Assembly (NCBI RefSeq): GCF_015477355.1
Contig: NZ_JADLRJ010000010.1
Location: 203,965 to 267,964 of the forward strand
DNA from: Nocardia blacklockiae
GTDB taxonomy: Bacteria; Actinomycetota; Actinomycetes; Mycobacteriales; Mycobacteriaceae
Length of the DNA stretch: 64,000 nt
Direction of reading: 5' to 3'
The first letter of the stretch is position 1; each line of letters opens with the position of its first letter. A model generated the notes under the pieces. That model worked only from the letters and a program-made list of their open reading frames with translations. It did no database searches and was not told the origin of the DNA. Positions 51,416 to 59,452 of this stretch are shown here, in pieces. The position numbers were made by a program, and so were the translations under genes.

Positions 51416-52536
51416 CTGGTGTGGTGGGCCCGGTTGCGGTGCTCGGGGGCACCGGTGTGGTCGGTCGGGCTGCGGTGCGGATGCTCACGCGGCTCGGTAT
51501 CGACGTTCTTCGTGTCGGTGCCCGGCGGGTGGATTCCGTACGGCGACAGGGAGATTCAGTGGTCGAGTTGTGTCGGGTGGATGCGGACGACGTGGACTCG
51601 CTGGCGGAGTTCTGTGCGGGGGCGCGGCTCGTGCTCAACTGCGCCGGGCCGTCTTATCTGCTGGCGGACCGGGTGGCGCGGGCCGCGCTGGGGGCGGGCA
51701 GCGACTACGTCGACGTCTCCGGGGACGGGCCGGCGTATCGGCTGCTCGACGGTTCGCCGCTGCTGCGCGGGGCGCGGACGGCGGTGCTCGCCGCGGGCAT
51801 GCTGCCCGGCGTGGCCAATGTCGTGCCCCGGGTGCTGGCCGGTGATCTGACCGGCGCCCGGCTGGTCGTCCACGCGGGCGGCATCGAGCCGTTCGCACCG
51901 GCCTCGGCGGGTGATCTGGCCTTGTCGCTGGACAGTTCCGACGCCGGGCACCGGTACGGCGAGACCCACGCCGCCTGGACGGGCGGGCGGCGGCGACGCC
52001 ATGCCCTGCCGGTGCGCGAGGACGTCGAGATCGCCGGATTCCCCGGCCGCGTCACCACCATGCCGTACCTCACCGCCGACGCCGAGCGGCTGGCCCGTTC
52101 GACCGGCCTGGACGAATTGCACTGGCACAACGTCTTCGTCGGGAACGCGCTGCGTTTGACGCTGAGCAGGCTGCGCGGCCGCGTTCCCTCCGACCCGGCA
52201 GGACTGGCCGCGATCACCGGCGAGATCGCCGCCGCCGCGGCACTCGACCTGACCGGTCTGAACCCCTTCTACCTGATGGCGTTCACGCTGCACCGGGCAG
52301 GCCGCACCGACACCGCGGTGCTGCGCACCCACAGCAGTTTCGAGCTCACCGCCGCCACGGCCGCGCACACCGTGCGGGCGGTGCTGTCCGGGGCGGTCGC
52401 CCCCGGCCTGCACTACGCCGACGAGGTGCTCGACCCGCGCGGCCTGCTCGACGCGGTGGCCGCCCTGGGCGCGCTGCCGATCTTCCACACCCACCGCCAC
52501 GCCCACGACGAACCGATGGAAGCAGGCAGCCTGTGA
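51412..52536 (+). CDS. Saccharopine-dehydrogenase-like NAD(P)-binding protein
   Basis: 374 aa; GTG 51412 overlaps the synthetase stop. Rossmann motif VLGGTGVVGRAAVRML at residues 9-24, then LVLNCAGPSYLLADRVARAA and GSDYVDVSGDGPAYRLL, the pattern of saccharopine-dehydrogenase-like proteins; the long middle domain matches no enzyme I know. Such proteins in peptide clusters can be reductases or opine-type dehydrogenases; opine zincophores (staphylopine, pseudopaline) use a different opine dehydrogenase. Here it may reduce the chain or modify the released acid. Placed between the synthetase and the imine reductase in one operon. Confidence 0.7.
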   Translation: MTGVVGPVAVLGGTGVVGRAAVRMLTRLGIDVLRVGARRVDSVRRQGDSVVELCRVDADDVDSLAEFCAGARLVLNCAGPSYLLADRVARAALGAGSDYVDVSGDGPAYRLLDGSPLLRGARTAVLAAGMLPGVANVVPRVLAGDLTGARLVVHAGGIEPFAPASAGDLALSLDSSDAGHRYGETHAAWTGGRRRRHALPVREDVEIAGFPGRVTTMPYLTADAERLARSTGLDELHWHNVFVGNALRLTLSRLRGRVPSDPAGLAAITGEIAAAAALDLTGLNPFYLMAFTLHRAGRTDTAVLRTHSSFELTAATAAHTVRAVLSGAVAPGLHYADEVLDPRGLLDAVAALGALPIFHTHRHAHDEPMEAGSL

Positions 52537-53657
52537 ACGATGTGAAACCGAAGGTCGTCGTGTGCGGCACCGCGTTCGGCCGGGTCTACCTGAGGGCGGT
52601 CCACGAGGACCCGGAGGTCGAACTCGCGGGCGTCGTCTCCCGCGGCAGCGCGGCGTCGGCGGGGTACGCGAAAACCTATGGCGTGCCGCACTATATCGGC
52701 GTCGACGAACTGCCGGACGACATCGATATCGCCTGTGTCGCGGTGCGCGCCGGGGCCGCGGGCGGCGACGGCGCGAAGCTGGCGCAGCGGCTGCTGAGCC
52801 GCGGCGTCCACGTGTTGCAGGAGCACCTGCTGCACCCCGACGAACTCGCCGACTGCCTGCGCACGGCCCGCGACCACGGCGTCCGCTACCGGCTCAACGC
52901 GTTCTATCCGCACTTGCCGGCGGTCCGACTGTTCCTGACGGCGGCCGAGATCCTGCGCGAGCGCGGACGACCGCTGCACGTGGACGCTGCGGCGGGTGGC
53001 CAGGTGGCCTACTCGCTGCTCGACATCATCGGCCGTGCCGTCGGCGGCCTCCGGCCCTGGGCCGTCGCCGACCCCGCGCCCCGCCCGGCGGACATCGCCG
53101 CACTCGCGGATTCACCCCAGCCCTACACCCACCTCGACGCGGTGATCGGCGGTGTCCCGGTGTCGCTGCGGGTGCAGAACCAGATCCACCCCGGCGACCC
53201 GGACAACCACGCGCTGCTGCTGCACCGGCTGGCGATCGCCTTCGAGGGCGGCGTGCTGTCGCTCGCCGACACCCACGGCCCGGTGCTGTGGAGCCCGCGC
53301 CTACACACCGGCCGCGACGCGACCGGGCGGCTCGTCATGGGCGGCCCCGGCACCGAACGGCTCGACGTGCCGAGCACCGAGATCCTGGGTCCCGCCGCGG
53401 CACCGACCTTCCGGACCGTCTTCGCGGAGGTGTGGCCCGGCAGCGTCCGAATCGCACTGGGGGAGTTGCGTTTCGACATCGCCGACCCGCGACGGTCCGC
53501 GGCCGCCGCGCAGTGGGCCGCGACCGTCACCGCCCTGTGGCAGCGGCTCACCACCGCACTCGGCCCGCCGGAACTGATCCGGCCGCCCGCCCCCGAGCCG
53601 GTGCCGCTGCCGGACCTGCTCGCACAGCGCCGCGACCGGGCCGGTGCGGCCTCGTGA
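52533..53657 (+). CDS. Thiazolinyl imine reductase (Irp3/PchG/YbtU family)
   Basis: 374 aa, GTG 52533 with GTGA overlap. N-terminal KVVVCGTAFGRVYLRAV is the family nucleotide-binding strand (V-C-G-T-x-F-G-x-x-Y), followed by LAGVVSRGSAASAGYAKTYG and VLQEHLLHPDEL (usual E-H-P-x-x). Gfo/Idh/MocA fold. In yersiniabactin and pyochelin assembly it reduces one carrier-bound thiazoline to thiazolidine with NADPH. That gives the secondary amine which the methyltransferase domain of synthetase 2 can methylate, so the two predictions support each other. Confidence 0.85.
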   Translation: MNDVKPKVVVCGTAFGRVYLRAVHEDPEVELAGVVSRGSAASAGYAKTYGVPHYIGVDELPDDIDIACVAVRAGAAGGDGAKLAQRLLSRGVHVLQEHLLHPDELADCLRTARDHGVRYRLNAFYPHLPAVRLFLTAAEILRERGRPLHVDAAAGGQVAYSLLDIIGRAVGGLRPWAVADPAPRPADIAALADSPQPYTHLDAVIGGVPVSLRVQNQIHPGDPDNHALLLHRLAIAFEGGVLSLADTHGPVLWSPRLHTGRDATGRLVMGGPGTERLDVPSTEILGPAAAPTFRTVFAEVWPGSVRIALGELRFDIADPRRSAAAAQWAATVTALWQRLTTALGPPELIRPPAPEPVPLPDLLAQRRDRAGAAS

Positions 53658-54913
53658 CCGCGACCGGATCGCCACGCGAACTGGCCGACCTGCGCGACTT
53701 CTCGGCCGACCCGTTCACCACGATGGACCGGCTCTACCGGGAGAACGGAGCCGTCTCCGAACTCGGCGCGGGACCGATGCGCTTCCGGGTCACCCTCGGC
53801 ACCGAGGCGACCGCGTTCATCCTCGCGAACAGCGACCTGTTCAGCTGGGAAGCGGCGTTCACCGCGCTGGCCCCGCTGACCGGGTCGTCCGCCCTGCTCG
53901 TCACCGACGGGGACCGGCACCGCAGGCTGCGCCGCCTGGTCGCTCCCGCCCTGACCGCGCGCCGGGTGGAGCACCACCTCGGCACCGTCACCCGGCACAT
54001 CGAGGACGCGATGGCGGACTGGGCGCCCGGCGATATCGTCGACATCTACCCGCCGCTGCGCCGGGCCACCCGCGCGGCGACCCTGGAGAGCCTGTTCGGC
54101 GCGGCCGCCGTCGACCGGTCCGAGGGACTGGACGACTGGCTGCACGACATCCACCGCGCCATCGACACCGACGTGGTCGGCGGCAGCATCGACCGCGGGT
54201 CCGGCTCGCGGGTGTGGCGCCGGGCGCTGCTGGCCCGGTCCGCGGTGCACCGCTGGGTGGTCGCCGAGATCCGGCGGCGCGACGCACCGGGCGACGACGT
54301 GCTCGGCGTGCTGCTGCGCGGGGTGGCGGGCGACCGGCTCACCGACGACGAGATCACCGACCAACTGGTCAGCCTGCTCGAGGCCGGCGCCGAAACCACG
54401 GCGGCGCAGCTGTGCTGGCTGCTCTACTGCACACTGGCCGACCGCGAGCGCTGGGCCCGGGCCGCCGCGGGTCTCGACCCCGCCGCCCTCGACCACCACG
54501 TCTCGGAGGCGATGCGGCTGTATCCGGCCACGGCCGTCGTCTCCCGGAAGGTCGCCACCGAATTCACCTTTGCCGGAACCGATTTCGTGCCCGGTGAGCT
54601 GCTGATCTTCAGCCCGTTCCACACCCACCGGCTGGCAAGCGTGTGGCCGGAGCCCGAACGCTTCGACCCGGGCCGATGGGATCCCGCCTCCGAGCGATAC
54701 CGCCGGCCCGCGCCGCACGAGTTCCTGCCGTTCGGCGTCGGTCCGCACCGCTGTGTCGGCGCCAATTTCGCCACCATGGCGATCAAGGCCGCGTTCACGG
54801 CCGTCGCGGCGCGGATCGACGCGGAACCGGTGACGACCGACGCCCGTCCCGCGGGGCTGATCGGTATGCACCCCGCGGACGGAATCACCGTGCGCATCAC
54901 CGCGAGACGATGA
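53654..54913 (+). CDS. Cytochrome P450 (second of two in cluster)
   Basis: 419 aa, GTG 53654 with GTGA overlap. I-helix EAGAETTAAQ, ExxR in SEAMRLYP, heme loop FGVGPHRCVGANFA. The spread of motifs resembles CYP enzymes that act on carrier-bound or free peptides. The first P450 has an AGFET helix and is only distantly similar, so the two probably catalyse different steps, for example ring oxidation (thiazoline to thiazole) or hydroxylation. Last gene of the rightward operon; a hairpin follows. Confidence 0.85.
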   Translation: MTATGSPRELADLRDFSADPFTTMDRLYRENGAVSELGAGPMRFRVTLGTEATAFILANSDLFSWEAAFTALAPLTGSSALLVTDGDRHRRLRRLVAPALTARRVEHHLGTVTRHIEDAMADWAPGDIVDIYPPLRRATRAATLESLFGAAAVDRSEGLDDWLHDIHRAIDTDVVGGSIDRGSGSRVWRRALLARSAVHRWVVAEIRRRDAPGDDVLGVLLRGVAGDRLTDDEITDQLVSLLEAGAETTAAQLCWLLYCTLADRERWARAAAGLDPAALDHHVSEAMRLYPATAVVSRKVATEFTFAGTDFVPGELLIFSPFHTHRLASVWPEPERFDPGRWDPASERYRRPAPHEFLPFGVGPHRCVGANFATMAIKAAFTAVAARIDAEPVTTDARPAGLIGMHPADGITVRITARR

Positions 54914-54929
54914 GCGGGCGCGGGAACTC

Positions 54930-54947
54930 GCACCGGTGAACCGGTGC
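54930..54947. terminator. Bidirectional hairpin between convergent genes
   Basis: GCACCGGT, loop GA, ACCGGTGC: perfect 8-bp stem in the 51-bp gap between the P450 stop and the methyltransferase stop. Confidence 0.65.
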
Positions 54948-54964
54948 GGGCGCGGGCACCCGTT

Positions 54965-55675
54965 TCACGCGCGGGCCCGCAGCACCCCGGCCTGCGCGGT
55001 CAGTTGCTCGCCGGCCAAGCCGGTCTCCTCGGCCAGATCGTCGATGCCGAACGTGTGCCACTCGCTGACGTTGCGGACCGTCCGCGGCGGCGCCGCGTCG
55101 CCGGTGATCTGCCACGTCGAGGTCATTCGGAGGAGATCGCCGCCGATCGGCTCGGCCTCGATCGTGCCCTCGTAGGTCAGGTTCCCGATCTGCTCGCGCC
55201 CCAGCGGCATCGACGGCAGCACCGTGGGCCGCGCGACCGGCAGCAACTCCACCAGCACCGGAGCCCCGGGAGCCAGCCGGGGCAGCACCCGATCCCACAG
55301 CGCGCGGCGGTCCGCGGCGTCGAGGTGGCCGAGCACCCCGAACAGGATCAGCGCCGAGATCGATTCGGGCAGCCGCACCGACTCCGCGGGTTCGGGGACG
55401 ATGGTGACCCGGCGCCGCAGGTCCTCGTCGGCGAGCACGTCGTGGGTCAGCACCGCGCGCATCGCCGGGGCGGGCTCGCTCGCCAGAATCTTCGCGGTGG
55501 GCAGCACCTCGGCGACCACCCGGCAGGTGCGCCCGGTGCCCGCCCCGATGTCGACGACCGTGCCCGCGCCCGGGTCGACCTCGGCCAGGATCTTCCGCAG
55601 CGCCGCTTCGCCTTCCGCGTGCGCGCGGGGAACGAGGTCGTAGAACTCGGCCACGGGTGAGTAGAAGTCGTCCAT
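54965..55675 (-). CDS. Class I SAM-dependent methyltransferase
   Basis: 236 aa. ATG 55675 chosen over 55681 because AGGAG lies 6 nt upstream. SAM-binding VVDIGAGTGRTCRVVAEVL, acidic loop ILASEPAPAMRAVL, and post-I motif LILFGVLGHLD. The C-terminal beta region (TYEGTIEAEPIGGDLLRMTS, TWQIT) is typical of small-molecule N/O/C-methyltransferases with a TylM1-like cap. Starts 41 bp from Zur-type box 3, so probably zinc-repressed with the cluster. Target unknown; free-standing methyltransferases are also seen in pyochelin-like clusters that C-methylate thiazolines. Confidence 0.8.
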   Translation of the reverse strand: MDDFYSPVAEFYDLVPRAHAEGEAALRKILAEVDPGAGTVVDIGAGTGRTCRVVAEVLPTAKILASEPAPAMRAVLTHDVLADEDLRRRVTIVPEPAESVRLPESISALILFGVLGHLDAADRRALWDRVLPRLAPGAPVLVELLPVARPTVLPSMPLGREQIGNLTYEGTIEAEPIGGDLLRMTSTWQITGDAAPPRTVRNVSEWHTFGIDDLAEETGLAGEQLTAQAGVLRARA

Positions 55676-55716
55676 GCGCATCTCCTGTTTCGCTGCGGGG
55701 CTGTCGCCCCGCTTAA

Positions 55717-55731
55717 TGAAAAAGATTATCA
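55717..55731. promoter_or_regulatory. Zur-type box 3 (methyltransferase/MFS region)
   Basis: TGAAAAAGATTATCA, close to TGAAAATGATTTTCA. Near the leftward methyltransferase (41 bp) and farther from the MFS start (126 bp). Confidence 0.7.
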
Positions 55732-55813
55732 TTATGCCCAATCTCGCCAGTGGCTTCCGGGAGGCGAGTCGAGGAACCCCACGCGACCGCGAGCGCCGCT
55801 ATGCTGACCGAGA

Positions 55814-55834
55814 AAAAATACGCGTTCTGAAAAT
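55814..55834. promoter_or_regulatory. Putative TetR operator, copy 2 (MFS exporter)
   Basis: AAAAATACGCGTT, two bases, GAAAAT; ends 23 bp before the MFS start. Matches copy 1 at 19 of 21 positions. Confidence 0.6.
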
Positions 55835-55857
55835 CGAATCCGGTTGTGGAGAAACAG

Positions 55858-57267
55858 ATGTCGCAGACGAACAGACCGGCCGCCGTCCTGGCGACCGTGG
55901 TGATCGTGCAGTTCATGGTGTCGCTGGATCTGTCGGTGGTGAACGTCGCGCTGCCCGCCATCCAGGACGAGTTCGACCTCCCGGCCACCACGCTGCAGTG
56001 GGTCGTCAACGCCTACGCGGTGGTCTTCGGCGGCTTCCTGCTGCTGGGCGGTCGGCTCGGGGACGTGATCGGCCGCCGCCGCACGATGATCGCGGGACTG
56101 GTGCTGTTCGGCGCCGCCAGCCTCGCCGGAGGACTGGCCACCCACGAATCGCTTCTCATCGGCGCGCGGGCGGTGCAGGGCCTGGGCGCCGCCGCGCTCT
56201 CGCCACTGTCGCTGGCGCTGATCACCGTGACATTCGAGGAGGGCCCGGCCCGGACCAAGGCCGTCGGGCTGTGGGCCGCGGCGACCATGCTGGGCGGCGC
56301 GCTCGGCGTCGTCGCCAGCGGCCTGCTCACCGATTTCGTGAACTGGCGGTGGGTCCTGCTCATCAATGTCCCGATCGTGCTCGCCGCGCTGGCGACCGCC
56401 GTGCGGGGCATCGGCGGCGCGGTCGAGCAGCAGCGTCCCCGGCTCGACATCGTCGGCGCTGTGCTGGTCACCGCGTCGATGCTGCTGTTGATCCTCGGCG
56501 TGGTCCGCACCGGCGAGCACGGCTGGGCCTCCGCCGCCACGGCCGGCACGCTCGGGGCAGGGGTGCTGCTGCTGGCCGCGTTCATCGCGGTGGAACTGCG
56601 GGTCCGCGAACCGCTCATGCGTCTCGGCCTGCTCGCGCACGGCAGCGTGGCGGGCGCCAACGTCTTCGGCTTCATGATCACCGCGGGCCAGCTGACCGCG
56701 TTCTACTTCGTGTCGCTGCACATGCAGTCGGTGCTGCGGTACCCACCGGCCACCGCGGGCGTCTGCTTCGTCCCGTTCGCGCTCGGCGCCGTGGCCGGCA
56801 TGCGCCTGGTCACGCCGATCGTGGACCGGTTCGGCCACCGCGCGGCGCTGATCGCGGGCGGCATTCTCGGCGCCGTCGGCATCGCGTGGTTCGGCGTGGG
56901 CGGGCCGGGCGGCACCTTCGTCACCGACATCCTGGGCCCCTCGATCATGGCCAGTGTCGGCATCGGCATCAGCTTCGTGGTCATGGGAACCATTGCTATG
57001 CGCGGCGTGTCGGCCGCGGAGGCCGGTATGGCGTCCGGCCTGCTGAACAGCTCCCGCCAGCTCGGCGGCGCGCTCGGCCTCGCGGTGCTCACCACGGTCG
57101 CCGCCACCGTCACCGGAGCCGACCGCTCACCCGCCGGCCTCAGCGACGGCTACGCCACGGCGTTCCTGCTCGGCGGCGCGCTGATCGCCGTCGGAACGGT
57201 GGTCGCGGGACTGCTCGTCCCGCACCGGGCGGTCGAGCCGACGGCTGCCGAGGCCGCGGTGCGGTAG
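55858..57267 (+). CDS. MFS exporter, DHA2 (EmrB/QacA) type, probable metallophore exporter
   Basis: 469 aa with about 14 helices. Hallmarks: FMVSLDLSVVNVALPAIQ (motif D1), LLLGGRLGDVIGRRRTMIAG (motif A), and GLGAAALSPLSLALITVTF (motif B region). ATG 55858 is favoured over GTG 55846 because GGAG lies 6 nt before it. Proton-coupled efflux of the apo-metallophore is inferred from location and from the operator shared with the cluster's TetR. Yersiniabactin and enterobactin clusters likewise carry MFS exporters (YbtX-type or EntS). Confidence 0.85.
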   Translation: MSQTNRPAAVLATVVIVQFMVSLDLSVVNVALPAIQDEFDLPATTLQWVVNAYAVVFGGFLLLGGRLGDVIGRRRTMIAGLVLFGAASLAGGLATHESLLIGARAVQGLGAAALSPLSLALITVTFEEGPARTKAVGLWAAATMLGGALGVVASGLLTDFVNWRWVLLINVPIVLAALATAVRGIGGAVEQQRPRLDIVGAVLVTASMLLLILGVVRTGEHGWASAATAGTLGAGVLLLAAFIAVELRVREPLMRLGLLAHGSVAGANVFGFMITAGQLTAFYFVSLHMQSVLRYPPATAGVCFVPFALGAVAGMRLVTPIVDRFGHRAALIAGGILGAVGIAWFGVGGPGGTFVTDILGPSIMASVGIGISFVVMGTIAMRGVSAAEAGMASGLLNSSRQLGGALGLAVLTTVAATVTGADRSPAGLSDGYATAFLLGGALIAVGTVVAGLLVPHRAVEPTAAEAAVR

Positions 57268-57295
57268 TAGCGGGCTGATCGAAAATCGTTGCCGC

Positions 57296-57592
57296 TCAGG
57301 GTGTTTCCCGCGCCAAGTGGGCCAGCGCCGGTGCGGTCTTGGTCGGGACGAACTCGATCACCTCGTAGGTGGCCGCGCCCGCTGTGCCGAAGGGATCCTG
57401 CGCCAGGATCGCGTCGAGTTCGGAGCGGGAGCCGACATCGGCCAGGATGACTCCGCCGGTGCGGGGCACGCGCCGCCCCGAGGCGAGGAATACCCCCGCG
57501 GCGTAGTTGGCGTCCAGCCACGCGGCGTGCTCGGGGATCAGCGCATCGATGGTGTCCAGGTCAGCGGTGTAGGTGAGGATCACGACGAACAT
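57296..57592 (-). CDS. YciI-like protein, 98 aa
   Basis: ATG 57592 (MFVVILTYTADLDTIDALIP). Matches the YCII pattern: start strand FVVILTY, H-A-A-W-L-x-x-N-Y-x-A-G helix, SGRRVPRTGGVILAD and ILAQDPF-GTAGAATYEVIEF. Small dimeric ferredoxin-like enzymes or binding proteins, role mostly unknown. Convergent with the MFS gene; not clearly part of the cluster. Confidence 0.8.
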   Translation of the reverse strand: MFVVILTYTADLDTIDALIPEHAAWLDANYAAGVFLASGRRVPRTGGVILADVGSRSELDAILAQDPFGTAGAATYEVIEFVPTKTAPALAHLARETP

Positions 57593-57733
57593 CGGCCCAT
57601 CTTCGCGCAACGCCGAATGCCTGCCGCCGACGGGCTTCCCGGTCCTGGCTGGTCCCGCTCGGTGAATTTAGGCTGGGCAGCTGCGGAATTCGGGTCTCCG
57701 GCAGCTTGCCGGACAGTAGCGGGGAGGTGTGGT

Positions 57734-58711
57734 GTGACGCGATCTTCGAGCCGGCGGCCACGGCTGGGGAAGGCCGGCGTCGTCGCGGTCATGGTCTTGC
57801 TGATGGCGTGGATCACCGCGGGCGCGGCCACGGCCGTGCCGGTGCACGCGCCGGTGCGGCAGGCCCCGGCGGGCGGATTCCAGGAGCTGTCCGTGCCTTC
57901 CAGCATGGGGCCCATCAAGATTCAGGTGCAGTGGGCGGCGCGCGGCGGCAGCGCGGCCCTGTACGTACTCGACGGACTGCGCGCGCCGACCGATCACAGC
58001 CAGTGGACGACCGACACCGACGCGCTGCGCCGATTCGCGGGCGACGACGTCACCTTGGTGTTCCCGGTCGGTGGCCGTTCGAGCTTCTACACCGACTGGC
58101 ATCGGCCGAGCAGCACCAACCGGCAGGCGACCACCTACCGGTGGGAGACGTTCCTCACCGCCGAATTGCCCGCGTTCCTGGCGCGATACGGCGTCTCGCG
58201 CACCAACAACGCCATCGTCGGCGCCTCCATGGGCGGCAACGCCGCCCTGACGCTGGCCGCCCACCACCGCGACCAGTTCAAGTTCGCCGGATCCTTCTCG
58301 GGATTCCTGCACCCGACCTTCCCGATGTGGAACGAGGCGATGCGCGCGGCCATGTGGGACGAGGGCAACTTCAACGTCGACGATATGTGGGGCCCCGCCA
58401 CCGATCCCGCCTGGCGCCGCAACGACGCCACCGAACAGGCCGAACTACTGCGCGGCCTCCCGATGTACGTCTGCGCGGGCAACGGCGTGCCGGGACCGCT
58501 CGACCTGCCGAACGGCGTCGGCAACACGGTGAACGCCATGGGCCTCGACGCGCTGGCGATGGTCGCGGCACAGATGTTCCGAGACCGCATGTCCGCGTTG
58601 GGCATTCCCGCCCGCGTCGACATCGTCAACGGCACCCACACCTGGCCGTACTGGCAGGAGGCGCTGGCGACGGCCCGCCCGATGATCCTCGACGCCCTCG
58701 GCGCGCACTGA
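57734..58711 (+). CDS. Antigen-85-type mycolyltransferase / esterase
   Basis: 325 aa. GTG 57734 follows GGGGAGG at 6 nt; the longer frame lacks a start signal. Signal peptide VVAVMVLLMAWITAGAATAV with cleavage near AVPVHA. Mature domain has the Ag85 marks: ELSVPSSMGPIKIQVQW, YVLDGLRA, nucleophile loop GASMGGNAALT and catalytic His in VNGTHTWPYW. Ag85 proteins transfer mycolic acids between trehalose and arabinogalactan outside the membrane, so this gene points to a mycolate-bearing host. Single gene, outside the metallophore cluster. Confidence 0.85.
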   Translation: MTRSSSRRPRLGKAGVVAVMVLLMAWITAGAATAVPVHAPVRQAPAGGFQELSVPSSMGPIKIQVQWAARGGSAALYVLDGLRAPTDHSQWTTDTDALRRFAGDDVTLVFPVGGRSSFYTDWHRPSSTNRQATTYRWETFLTAELPAFLARYGVSRTNNAIVGASMGGNAALTLAAHHRDQFKFAGSFSGFLHPTFPMWNEAMRAAMWDEGNFNVDDMWGPATDPAWRRNDATEQAELLRGLPMYVCAGNGVPGPLDLPNGVGNTVNAMGLDALAMVAAQMFRDRMSALGIPARVDIVNGTHTWPYWQEALATARPMILDALGAH

Positions 58712-58737
58712 CCCGCACCTCGAAGACCGCTCGCCTC

Positions 58738-59340
58738 TCAACGCCGCGGCGGTGTGCTCGGCCGATCGGATGCGCCGGGCCGGAGGCTGTCCATCAGCAG
58801 GTCCAGCAGGCGGGCGGCCCTGGCTTCGTGCTCGGGCCGCGGGGCCACGGTGAAGATGCCGATGAGGAAGGCGGCGGTGTCCTCGGCGGTGACGTCGGAG
58901 CGAAGGTCGCCTGCCGCCCGCCCGGCCTCGAGGATCATGGTGATGGCCGCCAGCAACTCGGTCCGGGTCTGCGCGTGGGCGATCTCGCCCGACTCGATCA
59001 TCGCGGGCAGCGTGTCGAGCATGCCGTTCTTGGTCGCGACCCAGTCGCCGAACAAGTCCGTCCAGTGCCGCATCGCCGCGGCCGGGGGCAGGCGGCCGAG
59101 CAACTCGCGGGCACCGGTCGTCAGCCGCGCCACCTGATCCCGGTAGACCGCGTCGACCAGCGACTCGCGCGTCGGGAAATGCCGGTAGAGGGTGCCGATG
59201 CCGACGCCGGCCTCGCGGGCGATCGCGCGCAGCGACACCTCGGCCGCACCCGAGGCGAATGCGCGGGTCGCCGCCGCGAGCAACCGGTCGCGGTTGCGGG
59301 TGGCGTCGGCGCGCGGCGTGCGTGTCTCCGGATCAGTCAA
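58738..59340 (-). CDS. TetR-family regulator
   Basis: 200 aa from TTG 59340 (GGAG about 12 nt upstream). HTH at about residues 18-60: NRDRLLAAATRAFASGAAEV, SLRAIAREAGVGIGTLYRHF, PTRESLVDAVYR. Divergent from a quinone-oxidoreductase-like gene; two 20-bp operator-like repeats lie in between and one overlaps its own start, so it is autoregulated and represses the neighbour by inference. Confidence 0.85.
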   Translation of the reverse strand: MTDPETRTPRADATRNRDRLLAAATRAFASGAAEVSLRAIAREAGVGIGTLYRHFPTRESLVDAVYRDQVARLTTGARELLGRLPPAAAMRHWTDLFGDWVATKNGMLDTLPAMIESGEIAHAQTRTELLAAITMILEAGRAAGDLRSDVTAEDTAAFLIGIFTVAPRPEHEARAARLLDLLMDSLRPGASDRPSTPPRR

Positions 59341-59398
59341 AGCGGATCATGCTCCGTTTGTGTTACGGTCGTCCATGTAAGCGGAGCATAGTCCGTTT
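59340..59398. promoter_or_regulatory. Two TetR operator-like repeats
   Basis: AAGCGGATCATGCTCCGTTT at 59340-59359 and AAGCGGAGCATAGTCCGTTT at 59379-59398 (17 of 20 identical, 39 bp apart), each an imperfect palindrome (CGGA / TCCG arms). Confidence 0.7.
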
Positions 59399-59452
59399 CA
59401 GTGCGGTCCTCGGTCCGGCGAGGCGTTCCCTCGGTCCCGAAGAGAGGCAGAC

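Noticed and set aside
25005-57267. Classic iron siderophore of mycobactin/nocobactin type
   Set aside because: No lysine N-hydroxylase, no polyketide or acyl modules, and promoter boxes are Zur-like, not IdeR-like. Iron binding is not excluded chemically.
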